Position numbers and translations under genes: made by a program. The notes under the pieces were generated by a model that was given only the letters and a program-made list of their open reading frames with translations, searched no databases and was not told the origin of the DNA. 64,000 nucleotides of DNA from the NCBI GenBank assembly GCA_934292805.1, contig CAKQXQ010000001.1, positions 68,622-132,621 on the forward strand, written 5' to 3'. Source of the DNA: an uncultured Roseburia sp. Its GTDB lineage: Bacteria > Bacillota > Clostridia > Lachnospirales > Lachnospiraceae. Below, piece by piece: positions 33,304 through 42,397 of the stretch (the first letter of the stretch is position 1; every line of letters begins with the position of its first letter).

Positions 33304-34314
33304 TTACAATTTTATAACAGATTTTCCTTTGAAAAATTCACTTTCTACTAGAATTGTCTCATATTCCTTTTTTTGTTTATTCTTTTCACAATCTATCAAT
33401 TCTAATATCTTATCGGCAACATTTCTTGCTATATCATAATGATTCTGCACAATGCATGTAATTGGATATGCAAATAATGTTTTATACTCTTCTAAGCCGA
33501 ATCCAAGGAATGATAATTCTTGAGGTAATTTGATCCCATTTTTATTTCCATATTTTATTAAATACTTGATTTGATTTGCATTTGTAAGCATCACTGCAGT
33601 TATTTTATTTAAATTACTGCAGATTTTATCAAATGCCTGATCACACACCTCTTCAGAATAGCAGTTGTCAAAATAAAAATCAGACAATAAGTCAATACTG
33701 TTTTTTTTCAGAATTTCTTTAAATTTTCCAAATCTAAATTCAGATACATAAGAACTCTTTGGTCCTTTTATATATGCAATATTTTTATGATTATTTTCAA
33801 TCAAATATTCTGTCATTGTGACAATGCACTGCTCATGCTTCTCTAAAATGTAATTTCCCTTTAATGTTGGTTGCATTCGGTCGAATAAGACTACCGGTAT
33901 TCCTGATTTTTCAAAACGCTTAATCAGTTGCTCATTTTGTCCACTTGTTGCCAAAATAAGTCCATCAACACGTCTTTCAAGCAAAGAATTCAGATATTTA
34001 TTTTCACGTATATGATCAAAATTTGTATTGCATATAATTACGTTATATCCATTTTCATATAATTGGGATTCAATATAATAACAAATAGAACTATACATCA
34101 CAATATCCGGAATGACTAAGCCAATTGTATATGTCTGCTTACTTTTTAAACTTCTTGCATTCGCATTCGGAATATAATTTAACTCTTTTATTGCAGCATC
34201 TATTCGTTCAGCAATTTCTGAGCTTACCCTCTTTGTTCCATTCAGATAATGTGAAACTGTTGCAATTGATACACCCGCCCAACTAGCAACATCTGTAATT
34301 GTAGTTCTTTTCAT
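33304..34314 (-). CDS. LacI-family transcriptional regulator of the metabolic operon
   Basis: 336 residues. N-terminal helix-turn-helix TITDVASWAGVSIATVSHYLNG with the minor-groove hinge helix (NARSLKS), then a periplasmic-binding-protein-like ligand domain (TIGLVIPDI, DGLILATSG, IPVVLFDR, YIKGP). Lies inside the operon between the transketolase and epimerase genes, so it is likely to control its own operon through the GTAAAACGTTTTAC palindrome at 40571-40586. It should bind a pathway sugar or intermediate. Repressor or activator cannot be told from sequence; the operator's position just after the -10 argues for repression. Confidence 0.9.
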   Translation of the reverse strand: MKRTTITDVASWAGVSIATVSHYLNGTKRVSSEIAERIDAAIKELNYIPNANARSLKSKQTYTIGLVIPDIVMYSSICYYIESQLYENGYNVIICNTNFDHIRENKYLNSLLERRVDGLILATSGQNEQLIKRFEKSGIPVVLFDRMQPTLKGNYILEKHEQCIVTMTEYLIENNHKNIAYIKGPKSSYVSEFRFGKFKEILKKNSIDLLSDFYFDNCYSEEVCDQAFDKICSNLNKITAVMLTNANQIKYLIKYGNKNGIKLPQELSFLGFGLEEYKTLFAYPITCIVQNHYDIARNVADKILELIDCEKNKQKKEYETILVESEFFKGKSVIKL

Positions 34315-34393
34315 ATATTCCCCATTCTCCTTACTACATTTTTCTAATATTTTAACATAATACTAATTTATGTTGAATACTGTTTGTGACCAT

Positions 34394-35317
34394 TTAAAAG
34401 GAATTATATGATTTTACAATTTCATCAGCATTTAAGCCGAAATATTTCTGCAAATCGTCTCTTGTTCCTGATTTTCCAAAGCAGTCAGGAATACCCACTC
34501 TTTTTATTTTCCCACATCCAATTTCAGCTACAACTTCAGCCACTGCAGAGCCCAGTCCACCAATGATGTTATGATCTTCTACAGTAATGATTTTTCCTGT
34601 CTTTTTCGCATAATGTATAATCAGTTCCTTATCAATTGGTTTTACGCTTGCCATATCGACCACCGCTGCATCTACTCCGTTTTCTTTCAAACATTCTGCC
34701 GCAACTAAAGCCTCATAAACCATATCTCCTATTGCCATAATCGCAACATCTTTTCCATCCTGCAGCACAATTCCTTTGCCAAATTCAAAATCCACTTTTC
34801 TTTTGTAAACTTTAGGAACAGCACCTCTTCCCATTCGGATATATACCGGACCCTCTCTTTTTATCGCGGCATCTACAACTGAATAAACACTTTCCTCATC
34901 ACACGGAACTGCCACTGCCATATTAGGTAATGTTCTCATCAATGAAATATCTTCTATACATTGATGTGATGCTCCATCTTCACCAATCAAAACTCCTCCA
35001 TGTGTAGCACCGATTATCACATGTAAATTGGGATAAGCAATTGAATTACGGATTTGCTCATAAGCCCTGCCTGCTGCAAACATTGCAAATGAACTGGCAA
35101 ATACAGTTTTTCCACATGTTGCTATTCCTGCAGCCGTTGTTATCATATCCCCTTCTGAAATACCCATATCAAAGAATCGATCAGGAAACTCATTTCTAAA
35201 AGCGACTGTTTGTGTAGCTTTTGCGAGATCTGCATCTAATACGTAGAAATCATATTTTTTTCCATACTCTTTTAATGCTTTACCATATGCCTCTCGAGTT
35301 GCAACCTTCTCTCCCAT
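34394..35317 (-). CDS. Transketolase, C-terminal subunit
   Basis: 307 residues matching the Pyr and C-terminal domains of transketolase: VATREAYGKAL, FFDMGISEGDM with the catalytic Glu, GATHGGVLIGEDGASHQ, and a C-terminal domain with VEDHNIIGGLGSAV. It pairs with the separate N-terminal subunit encoded 15 bases upstream. Split transketolases of this type are common in Firmicutes and often belong to special sugar pathways rather than the core pentose-phosphate route. AAGGAG lies 9 bases before the ATG. Confidence 0.92.
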   Translation of the reverse strand: MGEKVATREAYGKALKEYGKKYDFYVLDADLAKATQTVAFRNEFPDRFFDMGISEGDMITTAAGIATCGKTVFASSFAMFAAGRAYEQIRNSIAYPNLHVIIGATHGGVLIGEDGASHQCIEDISLMRTLPNMAVAVPCDEESVYSVVDAAIKREGPVYIRMGRGAVPKVYKRKVDFEFGKGIVLQDGKDVAIMAIGDMVYEALVAAECLKENGVDAAVVDMASVKPIDKELIIHYAKKTGKIITVEDHNIIGGLGSAVAEVVAEIGCGKIKRVGIPDCFGKSGTRDDLQKYFGLNADEIVKSYNSF

Positions 35318-35332
35318 ATCGTTCTTCTCCTT

Positions 35333-36142
35333 CTATATAAGTTCCTTCATAGCCTGTAAATACTGTTCTTTATTCGGTGCTGCTCCATGCCATCCCACCT
35401 CATTTTCCATATAGGAAACGCCTTTTCCTTTTATGGTATGGCATACGATCACGCTAGGTGCTCCCTGTACTTTTTTTGCTTTTTCTATTGTCTCATCAAG
35501 TGCTTCAATATTATGCCCGTCTGTCTCATACACACTCCACCCAAATGCTTTGAACTTATCTGCAATTGGTTCAACATTCATTACATTTTCGACTCTTCCA
35601 TCGATCTGCAATTTATTTTGATCTACAAACAAAATCAAGTTATCAAGCTTATAATGACTTGCACTCATCACAGCTTCCCATATCTGTCCTTCCTGCAGTT
35701 CTCCATCACCACATACACAATATACATAAAAATCTTTTTTCTCTGTTTTCGAATAAAGTGCCATTCCATTGGCTGCTGATAATCCTTGTCCTAATGATCC
35801 GGTAGACATATCAACTCCCGGAATTTTTCCTCTGCAAGGATGACCTTGCAAATAACTATCGATTTTCCTTAACGTCTTCAAATCTTCCCTTGGGAAAAAA
35901 CCTCTCATTGCCAATGCCGCATAATATGCTGGTGCTGCATGACCTTTTGACAGTACAAATCTATCTCTATTTTCTTTATTTGGTTTCTTTTCATCAATAT
36001 TCATCTGTTTAAAATAAAGAACAGTAAGTATTTCACAAATTGAAAGCGATCCTCCCGGATGACCACTCTGTGCCTGGTAAATGGCGTCTACCACTAACCT
36101 TCGCATTTCTTTTGATACATTATATAACCCTTCATATTCCAT
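35333..36142 (-). CDS. Transketolase, N-terminal subunit
   Basis: 269 residues, the ThDP-binding half of transketolase: SGHPGGSLS, SKGHAAPAYYA, TGSLGQGLS and the GDGELQEGQIWEA to DQNKLQIDG stretch that binds ThDP and metal. Works as a heterotetramer with the C-terminal subunit downstream. It begins 4 bases after the stop of the ABC ATPase gene, so uptake and breakdown are co-expressed. The natural substrate probably is not plain xylulose-5-phosphate alone, since the operon has a dedicated importer. Confidence 0.92.
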   Translation of the reverse strand: MEYEGLYNVSKEMRRLVVDAIYQAQSGHPGGSLSICEILTVLYFKQMNIDEKKPNKENRDRFVLSKGHAAPAYYAALAMRGFFPREDLKTLRKIDSYLQGHPCRGKIPGVDMSTGSLGQGLSAANGMALYSKTEKKDFYVYCVCGDGELQEGQIWEAVMSASHYKLDNLILFVDQNKLQIDGRVENVMNVEPIADKFKAFGWSVYETDGHNIEALDETIEKAKKVQGAPSVIVCHTIKGKGVSYMENEVGWHGAAPNKEQYLQAMKELI

Positions 36143-36146
36143 ATAT

Positions 36147-36896
36147 CTACCACCATTTTATTAATTCTGTAACTTTTTTACGGATTTCAATGAATTCTGG
36201 ATCCGCCACATTTCTTGGATGTGGCATTGTTACTGGAAGCTCCGCTTTGATTGTTGTCGGTTTATTAGTTAAAACTAAAACCCTTTCCGCAAGATAAACA
36301 GCTTCTTCCAAATTATGTGTAATAAATAAAACCGTTGCACCTGTTTCTTTCCATAGTCTTATTACTTCATCTTCCAGATAAAATCTCATTTTAATATCCA
36401 TCTGTCCATATGGTTCATCCATAAGCAAGAGATCCGGATTCATTGCAAATGCTCTTCCTATTACAACTCTTTGCTCTAAGCTCACAGACATTTCATGTGG
36501 ATATGTTTTTCGATATTTTTCCAATCCCAAAAGATCAATAATTTTATTTGCCTGTTCTTCAATATATTTTGCCGGATATTTTTTTATCTTTAATCCATAT
36601 TTAATATTGTCTTCTGCTGTCAGCCATGGAATTGCAGAAGGTTCCTGAAATACAAATGCAAGATTATGATCATGCGGATCTGCTGGTTTTCCATCAATCA
36701 GTATCTCTCCACTAGTTGGCTCTATTAATTTGGTAAGTAAATTTAAGAATGTTGTTTTACCACAGCCTGTAGGTCCGACAATACACAAAAATTCCCCTTT
36801 TTTTATATTAAAAGAAATGTCCTTTAGTACTTCCAGATCCCCAAAATTCTTACAAAGATTGTGTACCTGTACCTTATCCTTTCTTTCCTCTGCCAT
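36147..36896 (-). CDS. ABC transporter ATPase, SsuB/NrtD type, with altered signature motif
   Basis: 249 residues. Walker A GPTGCGKT at about residues 40-47, Q-loop VFQEPSAIPW, Walker B LLLMDEPYGQMD and the switch His in ITHNLEEA are intact. The ABC signature is not LSGG but MSVSLEQRV, so the Gly pair that contacts ATP is missing. Its partner at 36918 has the normal LSGGMKQR. A heterodimer with one degenerate ATP site, as in many asymmetric ABC exporters, is therefore likely here, which is unusual for an importer of this family. Confidence 0.85.
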   Translation of the reverse strand: MAEERKDKVQVHNLCKNFGDLEVLKDISFNIKKGEFLCIVGPTGCGKTTFLNLLTKLIEPTSGEILIDGKPADPHDHNLAFVFQEPSAIPWLTAEDNIKYGLKIKKYPAKYIEEQANKIIDLLGLEKYRKTYPHEMSVSLEQRVVIGRAFAMNPDLLLMDEPYGQMDIKMRFYLEDEVIRLWKETGATVLFITHNLEEAVYLAERVLVLTNKPTTIKAELPVTMPHPRNVADPEFIEIRKKVTELIKWW

Positions 36897-36917
36897 ATCC
36901 GTCTTCTCCTTTACATC

Positions 36918-37682
36918 CTACAATGCCATATCCGTATTATTCTCAATAATACTTCTTAATTCCAGAAATTCTTTGCTCATATTGTCTCTTGGCTTCTTAA
37001 TCTCGGGAACATAAATTTCCTTAATCGTTGCCGGACAGTTACTCAAAAGAATAATTCGATCACCTAATGTAAGTGCTTCCTCGATATTATTCGTTACAAA
37101 CACAACCGTTCTTTTGTCTTGTTCCCAGATTCTTAACACTTCATCTTCCATTAAATATCTTGTCTGTGCATCCAGTGCTCCAAATGGTTCGTCCATCAAT
37201 AATACACCTGGATTCGTTGAATAGGCTCTCGCTATACCAACTCTCTGTTTCATGCCACCAGATAACTGTCTCGGATATTTGTCTTCAAATCCAGTAAGCC
37301 CTACTAAATCAATATATTTCTGTGCAATTTTTCTTCGTTCTGTTTTATCCATATTACGAATTTTCAAACCAAATTCAACATTTTCCATGACAGTTTTCCA
37401 TTCGAACAACGCTGTTTTCTGAAAAACCAGTCCAAATCCATCATTTACACCTGTAAATTTTTTGCCTTCATACAACATTTCTCCTTTTGTCGGTTCTTCC
37501 AGTCCCGCAATCAGATTCAATAAAACTGTTTTTCCACACTGGCCTGGTCCTAATAAAACAAGAAATTCATTTTCATATACGTCAAAAGAAACGTCATCAA
37601 CTGCTTCCATTGTTTCTTTTCTTGTGTAATATGATTTTGAGATATTTTTTAAACTCATTTTTATTCTATTCCGGTTTTCCAT
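36918..37682 (-). CDS. ABC transporter ATPase, SsuB/NrtD type
   Basis: About 254 residues. Walker A GPGQCGKT, Q-loop VFQKTALFEW, complete signature LSGGMKQRVGIARAY, Walker B VLLMDEPFGALDAQTR and VTNNIEEA, where the usual switch His is Asn. Thus each of the two ATPases has one altered catalytic element: this one lacks the H-loop His, the other lacks the LSGG signature. Several in-frame ATGs exist; I take 37682, 9 bases after AGGAG, giving a 22-base overlap with the permease gene. ATGs at 37688 and 37658 are alternatives. Confidence 0.85.
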   Translation of the reverse strand: MENRNRIKMSLKNISKSYYTRKETMEAVDDVSFDVYENEFLVLLGPGQCGKTVLLNLIAGLEEPTKGEMLYEGKKFTGVNDGFGLVFQKTALFEWKTVMENVEFGLKIRNMDKTERRKIAQKYIDLVGLTGFEDKYPRQLSGGMKQRVGIARAYSTNPGVLLMDEPFGALDAQTRYLMEDEVLRIWEQDKRTVVFVTNNIEEALTLGDRIILLSNCPATIKEIYVPEIKKPRDNMSKEFLELRSIIENNTDMAL

Positions 37683-38440
37683 GGACATAATCTCCTCTCT
37701 AATGCTGATAAACAAATTGAAATCAGGAAACCAACCATACCTATTAACAGCATACAACAAATAACCATTGCAATATCATATGCTTCCATACCTCTTGTGA
37801 TCAAGAATCCTACACCCGATTTACTTGCCATCATCTCAGCTGCAAGAACTATCATCCATCCGGAACTTACCGCTGTTCTGATACCTGCAAAAATAGTTGG
37901 AAGAGCTGCTGGCAAAACTATTTCTTTCAATGTCTGAACGCTATTAGCCTTATAAACCTTACCTACATTTAATAAAATTGGACTTACAAGCTTTACTCCA
38001 GTATATGTATTTAAAATAATCGGAATAATAGCACCTATTAACACCAGAAAAACCTTCGACACTTCTCCTACACCAAACCATAAAATTACAAGTGGAATCC
38101 ATGCAATTGGTGGAATGGGTCTCAGAAACTCAAAAATAGGACTTACAAAAGCATTTATTTTCTTATTCCATCCCATTCCTAGTCCTAAAGGAACTCCGAT
38201 CAAACTTGCAATTGCTACTGCACATAATACACGTTTTAAGCTAGCCCACACATGTCCCATTAATGTTACTTTACTTATCGGTCTCTGGCACATAAAAATA
38301 AATTTTTCAAAGCACTTTGCCGGAGATGGCAGGAAATCTGGATTAGAATGTGACACTGCAATCCATACAATTAATATTATTGCAAAAGAAAGTACACCAC
38401 AGATTATCTTTTTTCTATTAAAATTCTGTTTCTTTTTCAT
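37661..38440 (-). CDS. ABC transporter permease, SsuC/TauC type
   Basis: 259 residues, six predicted helices, with the EVLRPIPPIAWIPL-like stretch (here EFLRPIPPIAWIPLVILW) typical of nitrate/sulfonate/taurine permeases and an EAA-type loop near residues 155-185 that docks the ATPase. One of two permeases in the operon; they are clearly related and would form a heterodimer. Overlaps the next ATPase gene, suggesting translational coupling. Confidence 0.9.
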   Translation of the reverse strand: MKKKQNFNRKKIICGVLSFAIILIVWIAVSHSNPDFLPSPAKCFEKFIFMCQRPISKVTLMGHVWASLKRVLCAVAIASLIGVPLGLGMGWNKKINAFVSPIFEFLRPIPPIAWIPLVILWFGVGEVSKVFLVLIGAIIPIILNTYTGVKLVSPILLNVGKVYKANSVQTLKEIVLPAALPTIFAGIRTAVSSGWMIVLAAEMMASKSGVGFLITRGMEAYDIAMVICCMLLIGMVGFLISICLSALERRLCPWKTGIE

Positions 38441-38493
38441 CTGTATTTTTTCCTTTCTGAACCATATACTTCAGGTTGTTTTTATTTGTTTCA

Positions 38494-39333
38494 TCATCGT
38501 TCTGTTCTCCAAGGAGTCGCTTTCCCCTCGATTTTCGACAGTCCAAATGACATCAACGCACCGGATATACCAATTGTGAGCATACCTACAATAATAATAT
38601 CTGACCGTGCAAAATTTCGACCCTGCTGAATCATATAACCCAATCCCGCTGTTGCAGATAACATTTCAGCTGCCACGAGAGCCGACCATGCGTTGCCAAG
38701 AGCGATCCTTAAACTTGTAAATACTAATGGCATAGCACTAGGAATACAGATTGTTCGGAATATCTGCCATCTGCTTGCACCACATGTTTTTGCCACATTA
38801 ATTAGAGTCGGGTTCGTTAATGTAACTCCAAGATGTGCATTTATAACACATGGCACAAATGCTGACATAAAAATAATGAAAGCCTTTGCAGGATATCCAA
38901 TACCTAACCATAATATTGAAACAGGAATCCATGCAATCGGTGGAATAGGTCTTACCACTTCAAATATTGGTCTAATAAACCATTCTGCTATTTTATAATA
39001 TCCCATGACTAATCCTAATGGAACGCCTATGACTACTGCAGCCACAAATCCTGATAATGCTAATTTAAAGCTTGTCCAGAAATGGATTGGAATCGTTGCA
39101 CCGTCTGGATTCGGATCTGTCATTTTATTAAAAAATGTCTGTATTACTTTTGTTGGTGGATTCAAATATCTGCTTGGAATCAGACCGATTGTTGTTACCA
39201 ATTGCCATATTCCAAAAAATAATGCCAAACTCACAAAAGATATTGCTAAAAGTTTTATTTTTTCTTTTCTTGCATTTTTATTTTCAATTTCAATAGAAGA
39301 AAGCTGCTTTGAAGTCTGTTTATTATCTGACAT
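38494..39333 (-). CDS. ABC transporter permease, SsuC/TauC type
   Basis: 279 residues with an extra 30-residue cytoplasmic N-terminus before the first helix. Shares the VRPIPPIAWIPVSILWLGIG region with its neighbour. GGAGG lies directly before the ATG. Family members import nitrate, sulfonates, taurine, thiamine precursors and other small anions; the substrate cannot be told from the permease. Confidence 0.9.
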   Translation of the reverse strand: MSDNKQTSKQLSSIEIENKNARKEKIKLLAISFVSLALFFGIWQLVTTIGLIPSRYLNPPTKVIQTFFNKMTDPNPDGATIPIHFWTSFKLALSGFVAAVVIGVPLGLVMGYYKIAEWFIRPIFEVVRPIPPIAWIPVSILWLGIGYPAKAFIIFMSAFVPCVINAHLGVTLTNPTLINVAKTCGASRWQIFRTICIPSAMPLVFTSLRIALGNAWSALVAAEMLSATAGLGYMIQQGRNFARSDIIIVGMLTIGISGALMSFGLSKIEGKATPWRTER

Positions 39334-39362
39334 AAATTTCCTCCATAAATAATTCTATTATA

Positions 39363-39417
39363 AAATACGCTTCCTCGTATATTACTGCGGCACAGTGTAA
39401 TAACTCGGAAGCGCATT
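39363..39417 (-). promoter_or_regulatory. Intercistronic hairpin after the substrate-binding gene
   Basis: On the minus strand AATGCGCTTCC pairs with GGAAGCGTATT, and an inner TTATTAC/GTAATA pair extends the structure. It lies between the lipoprotein gene and the permease genes with only a weak T-run after it. Such hairpins commonly raise the level of binding-protein message relative to the permease genes. Confidence 0.5.
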
Positions 39418-39444
39418 CTGACGATCTATTAAGTCATCCCATAT

Positions 39445-40533
39445 TTACTTTAAGTTATCAACAAATTCTGTGCAAATGCAATCTCCACTGGCTAATTTGT
39501 CATAATCTTCCTGTGTTATATTTCCCTGATTCTTCAAGAATTCAGCAAATACTAACAGCTGATTTAAAACCTGACCATCATCCATATATTCTTTCTGCTG
39601 TTCTACTGTAGCAAATGGTCTGTATTCAATATCTTTTTCACAGTTTTCCAGTGTAGTTGTGATACCTTCATCCATAGAAAAATCATATAACCACTGAGGT
39701 GCTTCATCTTTATGAGCTGTAATATAATCCGCACCTTCCTGGTATGTCTGTAACCATTTCTGTACTAACTCAGGTTTATTTTCAATAGCATCATCTGTTG
39801 CAAGAATAATATTATAAAAATCAAGTCCCAAATCTTCGGCAGAAGATACTTTAACCCATCCTAATTCCTCTGCCTGATAGCCAAATGGTGACCAAAGTGC
39901 TACCATATCTGCCTCTCCTGATTTAAAAGCCGGGAACCCTTGTGCAACTGACATGTCTACAATATTGATATCGTCTTTCGAAAGACCGAATTTTTCAAGT
40001 GTTGCAAACAAAACTAGCTGACAGTTACTTGCACTCTGACATATAACTGTAATTCCTTTCCACTCATCCGCAGTTCCTTTTAAATTAGGATAATCTTTTA
40101 ATTCACCTGTTGTATTGGCTAATGGGCTGTCAGGTCTTACCCATAAATCCACTGTTGCAGATTCTGATGCTGAAATACCAATCACTTTCAAATCATATCC
40201 AATCAGCCCTGTTACTGCACCAGCCATTCCAGTTGTTCCCACATCCCATGCATTCGTTGCAACTGCTTCATTCTGAGCAGCTCCCCCAGCATACATTGTT
40301 ACCTGTGGATCCAAACCATTTTCAGTGTAAAATCCCTGATCAATCGCAACCTGTGTTGGTAATCCATGAATATATGGATGATGGCTGACATTAATCTTTT
40401 CCAATTTTCCAGGTGTACTTTCTGTACTTCCACCTGTTACGTTATTAGTGCTTCCTGTACTTCCGCAGGAACATAACATAACTGCCATTGCCATAACTGC
40501 TGCAATTGCTCTAAACTTTTTTCCATTTCTCAT
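39445..40533 (-). CDS. Substrate-binding lipoprotein, NrtA/SsuA/THI5-like
   Basis: 362 residues. Signal peptide with lipobox LCSC; Cys23 would be lipidated. The mature part has the NMT1/THI5/SsuA-type two-lobe fold: VAIDQGFYTENGL, GGAAQNEAVATNAWDVGTTG, FKSGEADMVALWSPFGY. First gene of the ten-gene operon, directly after the LacI operator. Relatives bind nitrate, sulfonates, taurine or pyrimidine thiamine precursors, not ordinary sugars, so the pairing with sugar-phosphate enzymes is unusual. I choose the ATG at 40533, 9 bases after TAGGAGG. Confidence 0.88.
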   Translation of the reverse strand: MRNGKKFRAIAAVMAMAVMLCSCGSTGSTNNVTGGSTESTPGKLEKINVSHHPYIHGLPTQVAIDQGFYTENGLDPQVTMYAGGAAQNEAVATNAWDVGTTGMAGAVTGLIGYDLKVIGISASESATVDLWVRPDSPLANTTGELKDYPNLKGTADEWKGITVICQSASNCQLVLFATLEKFGLSKDDINIVDMSVAQGFPAFKSGEADMVALWSPFGYQAEELGWVKVSSAEDLGLDFYNIILATDDAIENKPELVQKWLQTYQEGADYITAHKDEAPQWLYDFSMDEGITTTLENCEKDIEYRPFATVEQQKEYMDDGQVLNQLLVFAEFLKNQGNITQEDYDKLASGDCICTEFVDNLK

Positions 40534-40570
40534 CGACAACATCCTCCTAAACATTATACATTTACTTTTC

Positions 40571-40621
40571 GGTAAAACGTTTTACCACTTGTATTATGTC
40601 AAAACCATCTTTATATGTCAA
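40571..40621 (-). promoter_or_regulatory. Promoter and LacI-type operator of the ten-gene operon
   Basis: Minus strand: TTGACA (40621-40616), 17-base spacer, CATAAT (40598-40593). The perfect 16-base palindrome GGTAAAACGTTTTACC occupies 40571-40586, over the expected transcription start. The central CG and dyad are typical of LacI-family operators, and the operon encodes its own LacI regulator. Binding there would block initiation. Confidence 0.8.
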
Positions 40622-40693
40622 TATTTTTTGTCTATTTTGCACATATTCATCATTTTAAACAAATACTACAAGTGCATATTGTATATTATTTCA

Positions 40694-40707
40694 GTAAAAC
40701 GTTTATA
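40694..40707 (-). promoter_or_regulatory. Possible auxiliary operator
   Basis: GTAAAACGTTTATA matches the first 11 of 14 bases of the main operator core and lies about 122 bases upstream of it, a spacing that could allow a repression loop. Weaker than the main site. Confidence 0.4.
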
Positions 40708-40760
40708 TTAAAGCAATTCTCTTCTCAGTCATTCCCGTAAATAATAAATAACCAAAATAA

Positions 40761-40795
40761 TCAAGAAGTCAGGCGGAAACCGCCTGACTTCTTGA
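40761..40795 (-). terminator. Perfect 16-bp hairpin, terminator
   Basis: TCAAGAAGTCAGGCGG, an AAA loop, and the exact reverse complement. On the minus strand it is followed by TTATTTTGG. It ends transcription from the 40.8-46.8 kb genes before the LacI-controlled promoter. Confidence 0.75.
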
Positions 40796-40804
40796 CATAC
40801 CTGA

Positions 40805-40950
40805 TTAATTATAGTTTCTTTTTGGAAATTCCAGTTCGCCAATTCCTACCTCACTGCAAATACCTGACAACTCTTTTAATATTTTTTTCCTTTCATTATC
40901 AAACCAAGACAGCATTAACATTCTATACAAAAACACTGCAGGTACTTTCG
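40805..40950 (-). pseudogene. Orphan C-terminal coding fragment
   Basis: An open frame reads VPAVFLYRMLMLSWFD then ILKELSGICSEVGI and ends in a TAA at 40805-40807; codon usage and composition look protein-like. It runs out of the tail of the AAA/PD-(D/E)XK gene in a different frame and has no start. Probably the end of a gene whose body was deleted. Family not recognised. Confidence 0.4.
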
Positions 40951-40955
40951 CTTTC

Positions 40956-42369
40956 TCATGATTTTTCGTACTTTTCAATCAAACACTGATGTCTTTTACT
41001 ATCTCTATCGTAGTTGATCCCAACAAGTAAAATATCTCCGGTATAATTTTGAACTGACATAGGATACTTTTTCTCTTTCATCTGCTGCATTGCGGTCTGT
41101 GCACTCTGGTTCCATTTCAATTCTACAATCAGTGCCGGATAGTCCGCTTTATATTCAGGCTTTGGGAGATACACAAAATCTGCAAATCCACGCCCTGTCG
41201 GTAATTCCCGGATTGGCTTAAAATAGCATTTCATTCCATGGCTGACTTTGAACTGCCCTAGTGAGTTCCTGGCGTATCTCTTCATTTGGAATAAATGCTG
41301 TTCTGGTATACTGGTCATAGCCAAGATATCCCAAGTGAATCATATAAGTGAGGACCTCATCTTTGCTATGAATATTTGCCGTATCATTTTTAAAAGTCGC
41401 AGTGTCAACTTTTACATTTGCACCGGAAAGCATCTCGATAATAGCAGTTTTTAATCCATCATAATTCATATTGATCAATGGTGTAATTGTCTCGTAAGAT
41501 GCTGTTTCAGACCAGTAACTTTTGAATTCCCCTTTCAGCATCACACCTACAACTGCTCTTGGATTGTAAACCTGACAGTCTCTCAGGAGATATCCATCAT
41601 ACCAGCGTTTGACTTCATCAAAATTCTGATGATATTGTTCTGCCAGCCTTGCCACTTCCTCCTCTGTAAAACCAATATATGGCGACAAACTTCCTGCACT
41701 CAGCATTGTAAATTCGTCAAAATTATTCAATGCCGACTGCGTCTTTTCCTTTTTGACCGGAAGAATCCCAGTAAGATAAGCAAGCTGTATGTATTTTGTT
41801 GGCTCTGTTCCCTTGAACAATCCTCTCAGAAAATTAATATATGCATCCTGTGCCTTACGATCTGTGGAAGCATCTCTGATCAGCACATCCCATTCATCAA
41901 TAATAATAATAAACTTCTGCCCTGTTTTCTCCCTGATACGCGAAAGTGCATCTGATAAATTAGATACTTTTTCTGATAAAATATCTGGATATATTTCCTG
42001 AAGTTCGTCCATGACAGAACCTGTAATAAATGTCACAATATTATCAGTGTTTTCACAATTTGCCAAAAACCACTGAATATCAATATGGATTACATCATAC
42101 TTATTGAGGTGCTTATTAAAATCGTCTTTTTTACTGATTTCCAGTCCTGAAAACATCTGTCTGGAATCCGCTCCCTTACTGTAATATGCTGCGAGCATAT
42201 TTGCCGTATAGGATTTTCCAAATCTGCGTGGTCTGCTATTGCAGATATATGCATCTGTTGTGTCAAGTACGCTGTTCGTATATTCAATTAATCCTGTCTT
42301 GTCCACATAGATTTTCGAATTAAGTGCCACCTGAAATGCACTATTATCTGGATTGACGAATCTTCCCAT
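40956..42369 (-). pseudogene. Broken AAA-ATPase/PD-(D/E)XK nuclease-fold gene
   Basis: The 5' part (from the ATG at 42369) matches the AAA-ATPase-like family with a short-loop P-loop region (SRPRRFGKSYTANMLAAYY), Walker B FIIIIDEWDVLI and an arginine-rich region. It stops at 41218. The 3' part, in another frame from about 41235, reads YFKPIRELPTGRGFADF then PALIVELKWNQSAQTA, the PD-(D/E)XK C-terminal domain of the same family. About 50 residues normally lying between are missing, so a deletion caused the frameshift. Intact members are common, often multicopy, in gut Clostridia and Bacteroidetes; their role is uncertain. A start-only copy lies at 30891-31172. Confidence 0.85.
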
Positions 42370-42397
42370 TTCTGCACTGCTCCCTTCTGCAAGATGA

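Noticed and set aside
31724..40533. Sulfoquinovose degradation by a sulfo-transketolase pathway
   Set aside because: The sulfonate-type importer and split transketolase are suggestive, but I see no sulfoquinovosidase, no SQ isomerase and no sulfoerythrose isomerase; the AraD-type enzyme is unexplained by that route. Kept only as one possibility.
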